A stretch of 34,386 nucleotides of DNA, from NCBI GenBank assembly GCA_002501655.1, contig DANY01000011.1, positions 1 through 34,386 on the forward strand. Direction: 5' to 3'. The stretch comes from Methanoculleus sp. UBA303. Lineage in GTDB: Archaea > Halobacteriota > Methanomicrobia > Methanomicrobiales > Methanoculleaceae. This document shows positions 8,061-16,870 of this stretch, piece by piece (the first letter of the stretch is position 1; each line of letters opens with the position of its first letter). The notes beneath the pieces were generated by a model. It made no database searches and was not told where the DNA came from. It saw only the letters and a list, made by a program, of their open reading frames with translations. The translations under genes were made by a program, and so were the position numbers.

Positions 8061-8817
8061 ACAGATGCCCTTTGGGGTTACATTAAAAGAAATAATCCAG
8101 GAGACGCCGTCGATCAGGACGTTCGTCTTCGACCGCGAGATCGAAGCCCGACCGGGCCAGTTCGTGATGGTCTGGGTGCCGGGCGTGGACGAGATCCCTA
8201 TGGCCCTCTCCTCCCCGTCCTCGATCACCGTCCTCGAAGTCGGGGACGCGACCGCCGCTCTCTTTGCCATGCATGAGGGCGACAGGATAGGTATTCGGGG
8301 CCCGTATGGGAACGGATTTACGGTCTCGGGGAGGACCCTTGCTATCGCCGGCGGTGTCGGCGCCTCACCGTTGCTGCCGCTCGTCGAGACCAGGCAGGTG
8401 GATACATTCCTCCTCGGCGCGCGGACGGCTTCCGAACTCCTCTTCGCCGGTCGGATACAGGATGCAGCGACGCTGATGGTCGCGACCGATGACGGTACCG
8501 CCGGCCACCACGGGTTCGTGACGCACCTCATATCAAGGGTGGACCTCGCCGACTTCAACCACATCTGCGTCTGCGGGCCTGAGGTCATGATGGCGGCGGT
8601 GCTTGCCGTCCTCGACAGGGAAGGGTGTGCGGAGCGGGGGCAGTTCTCCCTGCACCGCTATATGAAGTGCGGGGTCGGCCTCTGCGGCTCGTGCTGTACC
8701 GACCCGCATGGCCTGCGGGTCTGCAGGGACGGGCCTGTCTTCACCGGCAACACCCTCCTCGGGAGCGAGTTCGGGCACTACGCGCGCGACGCGAGCGGGA
8801 GCAGGCACAGGGTCTAG
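8053..8817 (+). CDS. pyrK: Dihydroorotate dehydrogenase electron-transfer subunit
   Basis: A 254-residue FAD and [2Fe-2S] protein that carries electrons from PyrD to a soluble carrier. The FAD-binding barrel has RPGQFVMVWVPG and PMALSS; the nucleotide-binding region has GGVGASPLLPL and CVCGPEVM. The C-terminal cluster motif is C-GVGL-C-GS-C-C...VC, with the four cysteines of the PyrK family. The ATG at 8053 is inside the pyrD stop region and follows GGGGTG. The C-terminus (FGHYARDASGSRHRV) looks normal for the family, but the TAG stop (8815-8817) is supplied by the first bases of a repeat element that begins exactly there. The nucleotide donor/acceptor in methanogens may be F420 or ferredoxin; the sequence does not decide it. 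Confidence 0.93.
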   Translation: MNEQMPFGVTLKEIIQETPSIRTFVFDREIEARPGQFVMVWVPGVDEIPMALSSPSSITVLEVGDATAALFAMHEGDRIGIRGPYGNGFTVSGRTLAIAGGVGASPLLPLVETRQVDTFLLGARTASELLFAGRIQDAATLMVATDDGTAGHHGFVTHLISRVDLADFNHICVCGPEVMMAAVLAVLDREGCAERGQFSLHRYMKCGVGLCGSCCTDPHGLRVCRDGPVFTGNTLLGSEFGHYARDASGSRHRV

Positions 8818-9325
8818 TGCATCGATTCCAAAATAATAGACCATATCCGGCCTTCGTCCCCGGGGATGAGCCGTATCCGGTTCTCCTCCGGGATCTCTCC
8901 ATGGAGTGGACCGTGGTGGATATCGCCCTGGGGGCGGGGACCGGGGAGGGAGACCCCCTCTCCCCGGGCAAAATGTCACCCGACAGTTCCTCTCCGGCAA
9001 CCCCCTCCCCGCCCGCGCTTCGCGCTCCTCCCCCGCCCCCTCCCGGGGGCGAGGGCAGTCATGGCGATATCCCCCACGAAAGCCGTGCCCGGGGAGCGGC
9101 GCTGACGCCGGTTTCCCGGGAGAAGGAGAGAGTGGGCCCGAATCCGGTTCTTCCCCGGGATCTCCCCGTGCACTGGACCGTGGTGGCTATCGCCATGGGG
9201 CGGGGGCAGTACGTGGGGATACGGGGGACAAGCCGTCTCCCGGGATGCAAACCCCCGGATAGTGTGAAAAAAGATCAATACTTCTCCTCCGGTGAGAGTG
9301 CCGGTAATTGAGAATCGATGCAGTG
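8815..9325. repeat. Dispersed repeat element (about 510 bp) bounded by inverted TGCATCGATTC ends
   Basis: This 534-base gap after pyrK holds no gene. Its left end reads TAGTGCATCGATTCC (8815-8829) and its right end GAATCGATGCA (9311-9321): 11-bp inverted repeats matching the palindrome at 173-198. Inside are two direct repeats, 8874-8940 and 9141-9207, both containing TCCGGTTCT, then TGGACCGTGGTGG and TATCGCC, about 267 bases apart. Two copies of the GGGGGCAGT...AAGCCGT module lie at 9046-9096 and 9196-9243; a third is at 54-102. No transposase is encoded, so this is a non-autonomous or otherwise propagated element. Confidence 0.6.
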
Positions 9326-9351
9326 GTGCACCAGTCAGATAAAGGAGGAGA

Positions 9352-10614
9352 TCAGGCGAGGAAGTCTTCCTGGGGCCTGAAGAGGAGAGATACGATGTTC
9401 TCCACCCAGCCGAGCACCTGCGAGGTGATGGAAACTTCTTCATCCTGAGTCCGGGCGCTGGCTCCCAGCGCCGTATTCGCGTTGTCGTCTGCAGGTGTCG
9501 GGGGGACGGTCACGTTGCCCGCCCTCTGGTCCGGGACTTCGGTCCCGTTTACCAGAGCCTCCGTTGAATTCTTCTCCTTCATCAGGGCCGCGTCTCTCGT
9601 GAAGAGGTGGATGGACCTGTCGCCGTCGCCGCCCCCAACGACGAGGAACGAACCGTCAGGAGTCACAGCAATCGACTCAACACGGCCGTCGAGGGTTATC
9701 TTCTGGAGCTCGGCCCCCGCCCGGTCGAGGATATAGACCGTCATGCCTGATGCGGCAAGGACCTCGCGTGCCTCATCGGTCAGGGCTGTTGAGAGGACGG
9801 CGCCTTCCGTGGGATACTTCCAGAGGTGCTCACCCTCCCCCGTGGAGAGGTAGACGCACCGGTCAAGAGAGCCGGCGGCCACGAACCGCCCATCGCGGGT
9901 AAGGGCAATACTCTTCACGCGTTTGCCGGTCCCGTAACTCCAGGACTCTCCTTCTCTGCTGTTGAGGTAGTAGACCCCCTGGTTGTCGCACCCGACCGCA
10001 ATCTTCCTGCCATTCTCCGATATCGCTATGCCGTAGCTGTCGGTGCCCATATCGTAGTCCCAGAGCACCTTCTTATTCCGGTCGAATATAAAGATAGCAC
10101 CGTTGTCGCATGCGGCGGCAACGTACGTGCCATTTGACGAGAGTGCCACACCCAGGTAGACATACGTCGTCTTCTCGGCCCAGAGCAGGTTTCCGTCTCT
10201 GTCAAAAAGGTAGAGTTTGTCTGCAGCGACGCCGATGCGTGACCCTTCCGGCGATATCCCGACGCCGTTCACCCGGGAACCGACAGCGGTCTTCCAGAGA
10301 ACATTTCCTTCCCTGTCCAGGAGGTATACCGTTGAGCCCGAGCCGGCAACGACTGCGGAGCCGTCCCGGGTGACTGCCACAGAACTGACGACATCGTTGG
10401 CCCCCTTATCCCAGAGAGGAGCATAGTCCCCATCAGCAGCGGAGACGGGCCCGCACAGGGCGACAACAAGACAGCAGAGCAGAAAGAGCGGCGCAAGGAA
10501 CCGGCCGGCAGCTGACCCGCGGCTCCTGTAAACGGAGTGTACGGCTCGCTCCGTTCCTGGATCGAGCCGCCCTCCTTCAGTAAAAATGGTTGAAGTCACT
10601 TTCCCCGATGACAT
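9352..10614 (-). CDS. Secreted PQQ/WD40-like beta-propeller protein
   Basis: 420 residues. Residues about 38-60 (RFLAPLFLLCCLVVALCGPVSA) are a signal peptide or uncleaved anchor after a basic N-terminus. Residues 65-340 are seven or so blade repeats of about 38 residues, each with the pattern hydrophobic-DG-hydrophobic-VAAG-hydrophobic-YLFDR-GN-LW (for example VAVTRDGSAVVAGSGSTVYLLDR). Residues 345-395 are a low-complexity linker rich in T, N, P and A, ending in a short hydrophobic helix (ITSQVLGWVENIVSLLF). Such propellers are common surface or binding proteins in Methanomicrobiales; the ligand is unknown. The start at 10614 is favoured by a TATA box only about 24-32 bases upstream, which implies a leaderless transcript; an internal start nearer the signal peptide is possible. 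Confidence 0.8.
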   Translation of the reverse strand: MSSGKVTSTIFTEGGRLDPGTERAVHSVYRSRGSAAGRFLAPLFLLCCLVVALCGPVSAADGDYAPLWDKGANDVVSSVAVTRDGSAVVAGSGSTVYLLDREGNVLWKTAVGSRVNGVGISPEGSRIGVAADKLYLFDRDGNLLWAEKTTYVYLGVALSSNGTYVAAACDNGAIFIFDRNKKVLWDYDMGTDSYGIAISENGRKIAVGCDNQGVYYLNSREGESWSYGTGKRVKSIALTRDGRFVAAGSLDRCVYLSTGEGEHLWKYPTEGAVLSTALTDEAREVLAASGMTVYILDRAGAELQKITLDGRVESIAVTPDGSFLVVGGGDGDRSIHLFTRDAALMKEKNSTEALVNGTEVPDQRAGNVTVPPTPADDNANTALGASARTQDEEVSITSQVLGWVENIVSLLFRPQEDFLA

Positions 10615-10636
10615 TAGGGCCTGACTACTCGGATAA

Positions 10637-10646
10637 CCTATATATG
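10637..10646 (-). promoter_or_regulatory. TATA box for the propeller gene, implying a leaderless mRNA
   Basis: On the minus strand the sequence CATATATAGG lies 24-32 bases before the ATG at 10614, the distance at which an archaeal transcript would begin at or next to the start codon. Confidence 0.55.
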
Positions 10647-10908
10647 TCTTGTGGGAGGGGCCACTCTCCCGGGTGGTGCACCGGCATCGGCTTAACCCCG
10701 GCCAGGATGGCGCGGTGCCTCTCGGGGGCCGGGAATGCCCTTTAGAGAGCCCGGGAAAACCCGGGTTTCGGGCCGCAGGAAGTCAGGAGTTGGAAGGCTC
10801 CGCAAAGACCTGATGATACTGGGCACGTTCTTCAAAGCAGTTTGCCGGGGTGTAGAGAAATGGGAGGTTTCAAGAAACTAAATAGTCGTCCGCCTGCAAT
10901 AGATACGC
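10647..10908. other. Intergenic, no gene; GC hairpin
   Basis: Nothing coding is visible. A 6-bp CCCGGG-AAAA-CCCGGG hairpin followed by TTT occupies 10750-10768. It could stop transcription of either direction, but for the upstream mobA operon it is preceded by about 140 untranslated bases. Confidence 0.4.
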
Positions 10909-11544
10909 TTACGATGGCTCCTGACCGGACCCACATGCATCATCCAGGCTGTGCTCCGCCGACGGGTCGATCAACTTCAGATCTTCGAGATTGTTGATGT
11001 TCGTAAACGTCAGCAGGTCAGGGTCGATCTCCCGGATCTTCTCCACGTCAACATACCGGGTGTTGAGGTTCCTCACCATCGAGCGGAGCGAGAGCGACTC
11101 GTGCTCCTCCAGGTAGTCAAGCAGTGCGCTACGCCGGTAGACTGCGTGGAGCGGTTCGAGCATATCGGCGTTCCAGCAGGGGATGGCGGCATCGTACCCC
11201 GTAGCGGCGTCAAAGAGCATTCTCACCACCCCGGGGTGGATGCAGGGCATATCGCAGGCAACAACGAAGACACACTCACCGTGCACCGCGAGCGCCCCCG
11301 CGTGCAGGCCGCCGATAGGCCCAAGATCTCTCCTGATATCCGGTATGCACCTGACGTCACCGAGGTGGCCGAACCGTTCGCACTGTCCGGGGTCCCGTGC
11401 GACCACGACAATCTCATCTACTACCCCCCGCAGGGTATCGATGAGGCGGTCGATGAACGTTTTGCCCTGGAAGGTGAAGAAGTACTTCTCCCGCCCTCCG
11501 GCACGCCGTGCTGCTCCACCAACGAGGATAACCGCCGACCGCAT
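10909..11544 (-). CDS. mobA: Molybdenum cofactor guanylyltransferase
   Basis: 211 residues. MobA attaches GMP to molybdopterin to form the dinucleotide cofactor used by formate and formylmethanofuran dehydrogenases of methanogens. The N-terminal nucleotide-binding signature is ILVGGAARRAGGREK (family form LxGGxSxRMGxxK), followed by PIGGLHAG and the metal-binding VACDMPCIHP. The C-terminus (LLTFTNINNLEDL) matches the family's F-x-N-I-N-x-x-x-D. The start at 11544 is preceded by AGAGGAG. It is the last gene of a minus-strand operon, 18 bases after panE. Related nucleotidyltransferases are the main alternative. Confidence 0.88.
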   Translation of the reverse strand: MRSAVILVGGAARRAGGREKYFFTFQGKTFIDRLIDTLRGVVDEIVVVARDPGQCERFGHLGDVRCIPDIRRDLGPIGGLHAGALAVHGECVFVVACDMPCIHPGVVRMLFDAATGYDAAIPCWNADMLEPLHAVYRRSALLDYLEEHESLSLRSMVRNLNTRYVDVEKIREIDPDLLTFTNINNLEDLKLIDPSAEHSLDDACGSGQEPS

Positions 11545-11562
11545 ACTCCTCTCTCCCGACCG

Positions 11563-12474
11563 TCAGAGCCGCTCCCGAAAACGGATCAATTCTGCGATGC
11601 ATGTGTTATAGGGCGCGTCGATACCATGGTTCCGGGCGAGCGCCGCCACGGCGCCGTTCATGAAGTCGATCTCGGTCTTCCTTCCTGCGGTAAGATCCTG
11701 GAGCATCGACGAGTGGTGAGCGGCGGTCGCCGGGAGCTGGGTGGTCCGGAGGTACTCGAGGTATGCCTCCGGCGTCTCCCGGGGGAGGGTGATGCCTTCG
11801 GCCTCCATCACCCGGTAGGCCTCCTGGACGATCGCGGTGACGATCGCCCAGGCATGCGGATCGGCGAGTGCACCGTAGGGGACGTTCGTGATGGCGCCGA
11901 GCGGGTTTAACGCACAGTTGTAGAGGGTCTTCGCCCAGAGGTCGGCCTTGATCCCATCGGTCGCCTCTGCACGGATACCGGCCTCCCGGATGAGGTCAGC
12001 GAGATGCCCGACCGCGTCGTCCATGCCGGACGGGAACCTGCCGATCTTCATGGGCGACGTCTCCACCGAGACATGGACCGATGCGTCGCCCCGCCACTCG
12101 AACCCGGTGATGATCATGGCGCCGATTACCCGGTCGGTGAACCGGCTGATGATCTCCTCGTTCCCGATGCCGTTCTGGAGGCTCACCACCTCGCGCCCCC
12201 TGATCGCGCCCGCGAACTGGCGGCAGACCGCCTCCGTGTCGGTGGACTTTGCGGCGATGATGTAGTAATCGGCGTCCTGCCATGCGCGGGGGAGATCCTC
12301 AGAGCAGCTGAACCGGTATGCGCCTTCTCCCCATATGCCGGTCATCAGGAAACCCCGCTCCCGCACCGCATCTGCATGTCGCTTCCTGGCAACGGCATGG
12401 ACATCCACGACAGAGGACAACTTTGCGGCAACGGTCAGGCCGACAGCTCCCGCACCCAGGACCACGATCTTCAT
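11563..12474 (-). CDS. panE: 2-dehydropantoate 2-reductase
   Basis: 303 residues. It reduces ketopantoate to pantoate with NADPH on the route to coenzyme A. The Rossmann motif GAGAVG starts at residue 7, followed by VVSLQNGIGNEE, the catalytic-lysine helix KADLWAKTLYNCALNPLGA, and the C-terminal SSMLQDLTAGRKTEIDFMNGA substrate-binding region typical of the ApbA/PanE family. Length and motif order are complete. It lies 28 bases after ogt and 18 bases before mobA in one direction. Some family members act on other ketoacids, so substrate is inferred. Confidence 0.9.
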   Translation of the reverse strand: MKIVVLGAGAVGLTVAAKLSSVVDVHAVARKRHADAVRERGFLMTGIWGEGAYRFSCSEDLPRAWQDADYYIIAAKSTDTEAVCRQFAGAIRGREVVSLQNGIGNEEIISRFTDRVIGAMIITGFEWRGDASVHVSVETSPMKIGRFPSGMDDAVGHLADLIREAGIRAEATDGIKADLWAKTLYNCALNPLGAITNVPYGALADPHAWAIVTAIVQEAYRVMEAEGITLPRETPEAYLEYLRTTQLPATAAHHSSMLQDLTAGRKTEIDFMNGAVAALARNHGIDAPYNTCIAELIRFRERL

Positions 12475-12502
12475 ATCTGTTATTGTTTGGCAGGGTTACC
12501 AG

Positions 12503-12967
12503 TTAATCTCTCTCATTTTCCGGCGTGCAAGGCCCGGGCTTCCGGCGCTCCATGGCGAGCAGGGCCTCCTTGATAGTCGGGTCCGGGGAGAACCCACCCA
12601 GGCCCGCCTTCGCAACGACCCGGTGGCAGGGCACGACGATCGGAGTCGGATTCCGGGCCATCGCTGAGCCGACCGCCCGTGGTGCGGTCCCGACCTTCCG
12701 GGCGATCTCACCGTAGGTGGCGGTCTCCCCACAGGGGATCTCGCGGACCGCGCGGTAGATCCTGGCAAAGGTTGATTTTCCCTCGGTAGCGACGCTCCGG
12801 AGGGTGGAGAGGTCTCCTCGCCGCCCGGAACAGTAGCGCAGGATCTCCTCCGGGACCGGGCCGACGAGCCCGACACGGGCGAAACGCACACGGTAGACGA
12901 TGTCGTCCTGCCACGCCACATGGACGTGCCAGAGGCCGAACCGGCACGACCCGGTCAGGACCGCCAT
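12503..12967 (-). CDS. ogt: Methylated-DNA--protein-cysteine methyltransferase
   Basis: 154 residues. It repairs O6-methylguanine by transferring the alkyl group to its own cysteine. The active-site PCHRVV places the acceptor at Cys114; the DNA-binding helix-turn-helix precedes it (ATYGEIARKVGTAPRAVGSAMARNP, with the arginine finger). The N-terminal domain is short, as in archaeal versions. The ATG at 12967 lies within the helicase end, overlapping it by 13 bases, so the two repair-type genes are coupled. An open frame runs further upstream but only through helicase sequence. Confidence 0.93.
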   Translation of the reverse strand: MAVLTGSCRFGLWHVHVAWQDDIVYRVRFARVGLVGPVPEEILRYCSGRRGDLSTLRSVATEGKSTFARIYRAVREIPCGETATYGEIARKVGTAPRAVGSAMARNPTPIVVPCHRVVAKAGLGGFSPDPTIKEALLAMERRKPGPCTPENERD

Positions 12968-14967
12968 CTTTTGGCCTCCTTCCGGAAGAGGTCGATGGTG
13001 CAGGTCGTCATCTCCTCCTGCATCCACGGGGGCAGCCCGGCATGGACCCGGGATTCCAGGAATCGCCGCTCCCCGAGGACGAGCATCCCTCGGTCCTCGG
13101 GTGTCCGGAGCACCCGTCCGAGTGCCTGCAGGGCGCGGTTGATCGCCGGGAGGGTATAACTGATGAACTCGCCCTCCGCCCCGAACTTCATACGGAAGTA
13201 CTCGATCACCATCCGGCGGACGCGGTTGAACGGCGCAAGCGGGAGGCCGATGACCAGTGCGCCCGCGAGCATCTCGCCCCGGTAGTCCAGGCCTTCGCTC
13301 CATTTGCCGCCGCAGACCGCAAAGAGGATGCCGGACCGGCCCGTCCCCGGGAGGGCCATAAACTCCCGGAGGATGACGGCGGCGGCCGCGGTGTCTTTCG
13401 GCTCGATGTAGATCTGCTTCTTCCGGACAGTGGGGGCACATCGCTCCGCAAATGTGTTGAGCAGATCGTAGGAAGGGAAGTATATCGCGAGGTTCCCGGG
13501 GAGGGCGGCAAACGTGGCGATGTAGTCCTCGGTTCGCGCGAGATTCTGTGCGTCCCGGCGCATCGAGTAGGCGGTGGTGATGTCGTCGGCGCAGAAGATG
13601 CGGCGGTTCTCCGGGGGGAAGGAGTTCGGGAGCGATACCGTGGTGACGTCAAGATCGCCGAAGTAGTAGCGGCGGTAACTCTCTATGGGGGAGAGCGTCC
13701 CGGAGATCAGGACAGCGCAGGCGTGCGCCCGGGCGATATCCTGGAGTTTGGTGCTCGGGTCGATGTTCCTCACCTCGAGCGCCACCGTGCCGTCGTCTCC
13801 CTTCCGGTAAATCGTCAGGTAGGCCGGGTCTGCTGCGGACCGGAAGATCCGGTAGAAGAACTCGGTCAGCCGTTCGATCGCGCTCTCCCTGAACTCGCCC
13901 GCCTGCATGTTCTTCTCGCGGATCCCCTCGCTGATCTTGAGGAGATCGTCCACGACCCCTTCCAGGTTCTGGTAGAGCGTGCCCGAGAGGATCATTCGCT
14001 GGAAGATGGTGGGGTCGAACCAGTCCTCAACCTCATGCGAGGCCTTGAGCGCCTCCATGAACCGGGTGATCTGCGGCAGGATCTGGGTGATGGCGTCCGC
14101 CTGCTGCTGCGACCGCCGGCGTCCGGCGAGTTCGTGCCCGGCCTGGATGATATCGCGCTCCTCGATCGTCACGCTCTCAATGCTCTGGACGACGTCGCCG
14201 CAGTTGTGGGCCTCGTCGATGAGCAGCAGAGTGTCGTGCCCCTCGATCCCGAGCGACTGGTAGAGCTGCTCGCGGATGACGTCGTCGAAGAGATGGTAGA
14301 AGTTCACGAGCACCACGTCGGCGTCTCGGGCGGCGTGCATCATCGTATCGTAGGGACAGATGTCGCCGCAGAACCCGGCGAGCTGGTCGGGCCAGATCAA
14401 CTCGGTGCTCACCCGCTCCGCCCTGACGCGCAGGGCCGCCGACGGGATCATCTTCAGCCCCGCGTCCTCGGGCTCCACAAAGGACTTGCCGTGGATGAAG
14501 TAGGGGCAGATGAGCGGATGATCCGGGTCCATCTTCCGGATCTGCTGCCGGATCTGGCGATCGTTTGCCGGGACGAGCGCTCCCTTCTGCGCCCGTTCGC
14601 GCATTAGCGCCGTTGAAAAGGCCTTGACACCCTCGCACCGCCGGTAGACGTCCCCCTCGCCGCCGAGCGGGCACATGCTGGACTTGCCGATGAGGTAGGC
14701 GAACTTCAGGCCGCCGCGCTTCTTCCGGATGAGATCGAGCTCGCGCATGAACGTGGCAAGCTGGCTGATGGTGCGGACAGCGACGAGCACCTTGCGTCCC
14801 CGACTCTCTGCGAGGAGCGCGGAGACCACGCTCGACTTACCGCTCCCGGTCGGCGCATCGATCATGGCGATACCGCCGTCGCGTGCGACAGATGCGGCCA
14901 GTTCAAGCATCTCCCGCTGATGGGGCCGGTACTCCCGGTAGGGGAACCAGTCATCGAGGGTATCCAT
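12955..14967 (-). CDS. XPD/DinG-type iron-sulfur DNA helicase
   Basis: 670 residues. A superfamily 2 5'-3' helicase. Motif I is DAPTGSGKSS (residues 38-47), motif II DEAH (251-254), motif VI QALGRVLR near the C-terminus. Four cysteines in the right order for the XPD [4Fe-4S] domain are Cys99, Cys111, Cys154 (CPYF) and Cys204 (CPYD, just before the VVLVNFYHLFDD strand that precedes DEAH). SGTLSP marks the second motor domain. It opens the operon helicase-ogt-panE-mobA. Whether it serves excision repair (XPD) or a DinG-like role cannot be told from sequence alone. Confidence 0.9.
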   Translation of the reverse strand: MDTLDDWFPYREYRPHQREMLELAASVARDGGIAMIDAPTGSGKSSVVSALLAESRGRKVLVAVRTISQLATFMRELDLIRKKRGGLKFAYLIGKSSMCPLGGEGDVYRRCEGVKAFSTALMRERAQKGALVPANDRQIRQQIRKMDPDHPLICPYFIHGKSFVEPEDAGLKMIPSAALRVRAERVSTELIWPDQLAGFCGDICPYDTMMHAARDADVVLVNFYHLFDDVIREQLYQSLGIEGHDTLLLIDEAHNCGDVVQSIESVTIEERDIIQAGHELAGRRRSQQQADAITQILPQITRFMEALKASHEVEDWFDPTIFQRMILSGTLYQNLEGVVDDLLKISEGIREKNMQAGEFRESAIERLTEFFYRIFRSAADPAYLTIYRKGDDGTVALEVRNIDPSTKLQDIARAHACAVLISGTLSPIESYRRYYFGDLDVTTVSLPNSFPPENRRIFCADDITTAYSMRRDAQNLARTEDYIATFAALPGNLAIYFPSYDLLNTFAERCAPTVRKKQIYIEPKDTAAAAVILREFMALPGTGRSGILFAVCGGKWSEGLDYRGEMLAGALVIGLPLAPFNRVRRMVIEYFRMKFGAEGEFISYTLPAINRALQALGRVLRTPEDRGMLVLGERRFLESRVHAGLPPWMQEEMTTCTIDLFRKEAKRWRS

Positions 14968-15189
14968 TGCTTATAGGTCGACGGCTGACGTCAATGTAGT
15001 TTGGGTCTCCGGGGTGAAAGTGAAGGGAGGCCGGAAGGCTCCTGTACAGCCATGCATGCCTCCGCACCCGGCCCCTCACAGGACGGCACACACCCAGAAC
15101 CTTCTCCTCATAGGGGGCCGCGCCTGCAACCCCTGCCACCCTGCCTGCGGGAACGTTGACGCAATCGAGAGCACCGGAACCCGTTTCAG

Positions 15190-15203
15190 AAACAAATATA
15201 TGT
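15190..15203 (+). promoter_or_regulatory. TATA promoter for the small membrane protein gene
   Basis: AACAAATATATGTT lies 35-47 bases before the ATG at 15237, and GGTGA (15225-15229) is a plausible ribosome-binding site. Confidence 0.5.
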
Positions 15204-15236
15204 TGCCCCACAACACCGCTCACTGGTGAATACTAT

Positions 15237-15485
15237 ATGTCCTTCAAGACAGAGGTTATCGAAAAGATAGCAGCCCTTATCACGGCCGCATTTGGCCTGG
15301 TCGCCGCTCTCGCATGGAACGGTGCTATCCAGGAACTCTTCAAGCTCATATTCGGGGATCAGAGCACGCTCGTTGCAATGCTCGTGTATGCCATCGTCGT
15401 GACGATCATCGCTGTGATCGCGGTTATCCTGATCGGCCGTGCCGCAGCGAAGGCGAAAGGAGAGGATGAGGCGGCAAAACAGTGA
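15237..15485 (+). CDS. Small two-helix membrane protein (DUF5654-like)
   Basis: 82 residues with an amphipathic start (MSFKTEVIEKIAALITAAFGLVAALAWNGAIQELF) and a second hydrophobic segment (TLVAMLVYAIVVTIIAVIAVILIGRAA), then a charged tail (KAKGEDEAAKQ). I recognise the layout as the small archaeal DUF5654-type family; its function is unknown. The ATG at 15237 fits the TATA box at 15190-15203. It is followed after 90 bases by the first corA-like gene and could be co-transcribed with it. Confidence 0.8.
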   Translation: MSFKTEVIEKIAALITAAFGLVAALAWNGAIQELFKLIFGDQSTLVAMLVYAIVVTIIAVIAVILIGRAAAKAKGEDEAAKQ

Positions 15486-15575
15486 GCCACGAGAGCCCAC
15501 TACATTTTTGGCAAATCTCTCTGGACGAGAACTTTCGACCCGATCTCCTATGAGCAGACAGGGGGGCAGGACTTG

Positions 15576-16616
15576 ATGGCGAGCGGGCAGAATACTGATC
15601 CGGGAGAACTCATTTATACCGGCATTGCCCGCGACCGGCCGGTCACCGTCACGGTCATCGACTACAACGAGTCCCGCCTCGAAGAACGGACCCTTACCCG
15701 GCCCGAAGAGATCCGGGGTCTTGCCCTCCGCCCGAAGGTCACCTGGGTCAACGTCGACGGCGTCCACGATACCGGGGTTATCCAGGCGATCGGCGACGTC
15801 GCCGCGATCCACCCGCTGACCCGGGAAGACATCGCGAACACCCGCCAGCGGCCGAAGATCGAGGACTACGGGGACTACCTCTACGTTGCAATCCGGATGC
15901 TCTCCCCCGACGGCGACGGTGAGTTCCGGAGCGAGCAGGTGAGCCTTGTGCTCGGGACCTGCTACGTCGTATCGTTCCAGGAGCAGCCGGGTGACGTCTT
16001 CGAGCGCATCCGGGAGCACCTGCGTGCAGGGGCCGGACGGCTCCGGAACGAGGGGGCGGATTACCTCTTCTACGCCCTGCTGGACGCGATCGTCGACGGC
16101 TACTTTGCCGTGATCGAGGTGTTCGGAGAGCGTATCGAGGCGGTCGAGGAGGAGGTGGTGACTGAGCCCGACCGCGAGACCCTGCAGGCAATCTACGCCT
16201 TAAAGCGGTCCCTGGTTGCGCTCCGGCGGTCAGTCTGGCCACTCCGCGACGTGGTGGCGGAACTCGAACGAGGCGACTCGCCCCTGATCCGCGAGTCGAC
16301 GCTCGTCTACTTTCGGGATGTCTATGACCACATCATCCAGGCCGCCGAGACCGTGGAGACCTACCGGGATATGATGTCCGGGACCCTTGATGTCTACCTC
16401 TCAAGCCAGAGCAGCCGGATGAACGAGATCATGAAGGTCCTCACTATCATCGCCACCATCTTCATCCCGCTCACCTTCATCGCCGGGGTCTACGGCATGA
16501 ACTTCGCGTACATGCCGGAGATCAGCCATCCCTGGGGCTACCCTCTAGCCCTCGCCTCGATGGCGGCCGTCGCGGGGGTGATGCTCCTCTACTTCAGGAA
16601 GAGAGGCTGGATCTGA
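15576..16616 (+). CDS. corA: CorA-type divalent cation transporter, copy 1
   Basis: 346 residues. A Mg2+/Co2+/Ni2+ channel of the CorA family: a long cytoplasmic domain (residues 1-285) and two C-terminal membrane helices, the first ending in YGMNF, the family's GMN selectivity motif, and the second ending in the basic tail FRKRGWI. The start is ATG 15576; TTG at 15573 is in frame immediately before it, with GGGGGGCAGG upstream, and could also be used. A second, clearly homologous copy follows directly and a decayed third copy lies at 26066-26363. The metal it carries cannot be read from sequence; cobalt or nickel would suit the corrinoid and Ni enzymes encoded downstream, which is inference only. 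Confidence 0.9.
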   Translation: MASGQNTDPGELIYTGIARDRPVTVTVIDYNESRLEERTLTRPEEIRGLALRPKVTWVNVDGVHDTGVIQAIGDVAAIHPLTREDIANTRQRPKIEDYGDYLYVAIRMLSPDGDGEFRSEQVSLVLGTCYVVSFQEQPGDVFERIREHLRAGAGRLRNEGADYLFYALLDAIVDGYFAVIEVFGERIEAVEEEVVTEPDRETLQAIYALKRSLVALRRSVWPLRDVVAELERGDSPLIRESTLVYFRDVYDHIIQAAETVETYRDMMSGTLDVYLSSQSSRMNEIMKVLTIIATIFIPLTFIAGVYGMNFAYMPEISHPWGYPLALASMAAVAGVMLLYFRKRGWI

Positions 16617-16633
16617 TCCGCAGAGGCCTCGGG

Positions 16634-16663
16634 GAGGGGCTCCCGGTGAGACGGGAGCCTCTC
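16634..16663 (+). terminator. Hairpin terminator between the two corA copies
   Basis: An 8-bp perfect stem (GGCTCCCG at 16638-16645 with CGGGAGCC at 16652-16659), extendable by GAG/CTC pairs, follows the corA copy 1 stop and leads into a pyrimidine-rich stretch. Confidence 0.5.
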
Positions 16664-16718
16664 TTCCCCTCCTGTCTCGTTCATCGGGGGAGAGCGGGGG
16701 GATCGGCCCGGCGGTGGC

Positions 16719-16728
16719 GTTTTATACC
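16719..16728 (+). promoter_or_regulatory. TATA box ahead of corA copy 2
   Basis: GTTTTATACC about 145 bases before the ATG at 16871. It would give a leader of roughly 120 bases, so the second copy probably has its own promoter. Confidence 0.4.
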
Positions 16729-16870
16729 ATGGGGCGAATGCTCCCTCCCGGAAGTCACCCCGGATCCGGCGGAGCAGGCGCTCGCGTATCGGGATATCCC
16801 GATCGAATGCGAGAGGGCGGATCAGCCCCGGGTGGCCCCCATCTCCGGGGCAAACAGTCCGGAGGTGAAG

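Noticed and set aside
8906..9262. Protein-coding ORFs inside the 8815-9325 repeat
   Set aside because: Proline- and arginine-rich read-throughs of repetitive GC sequence, with overlapping frames on both strands and no start signals.
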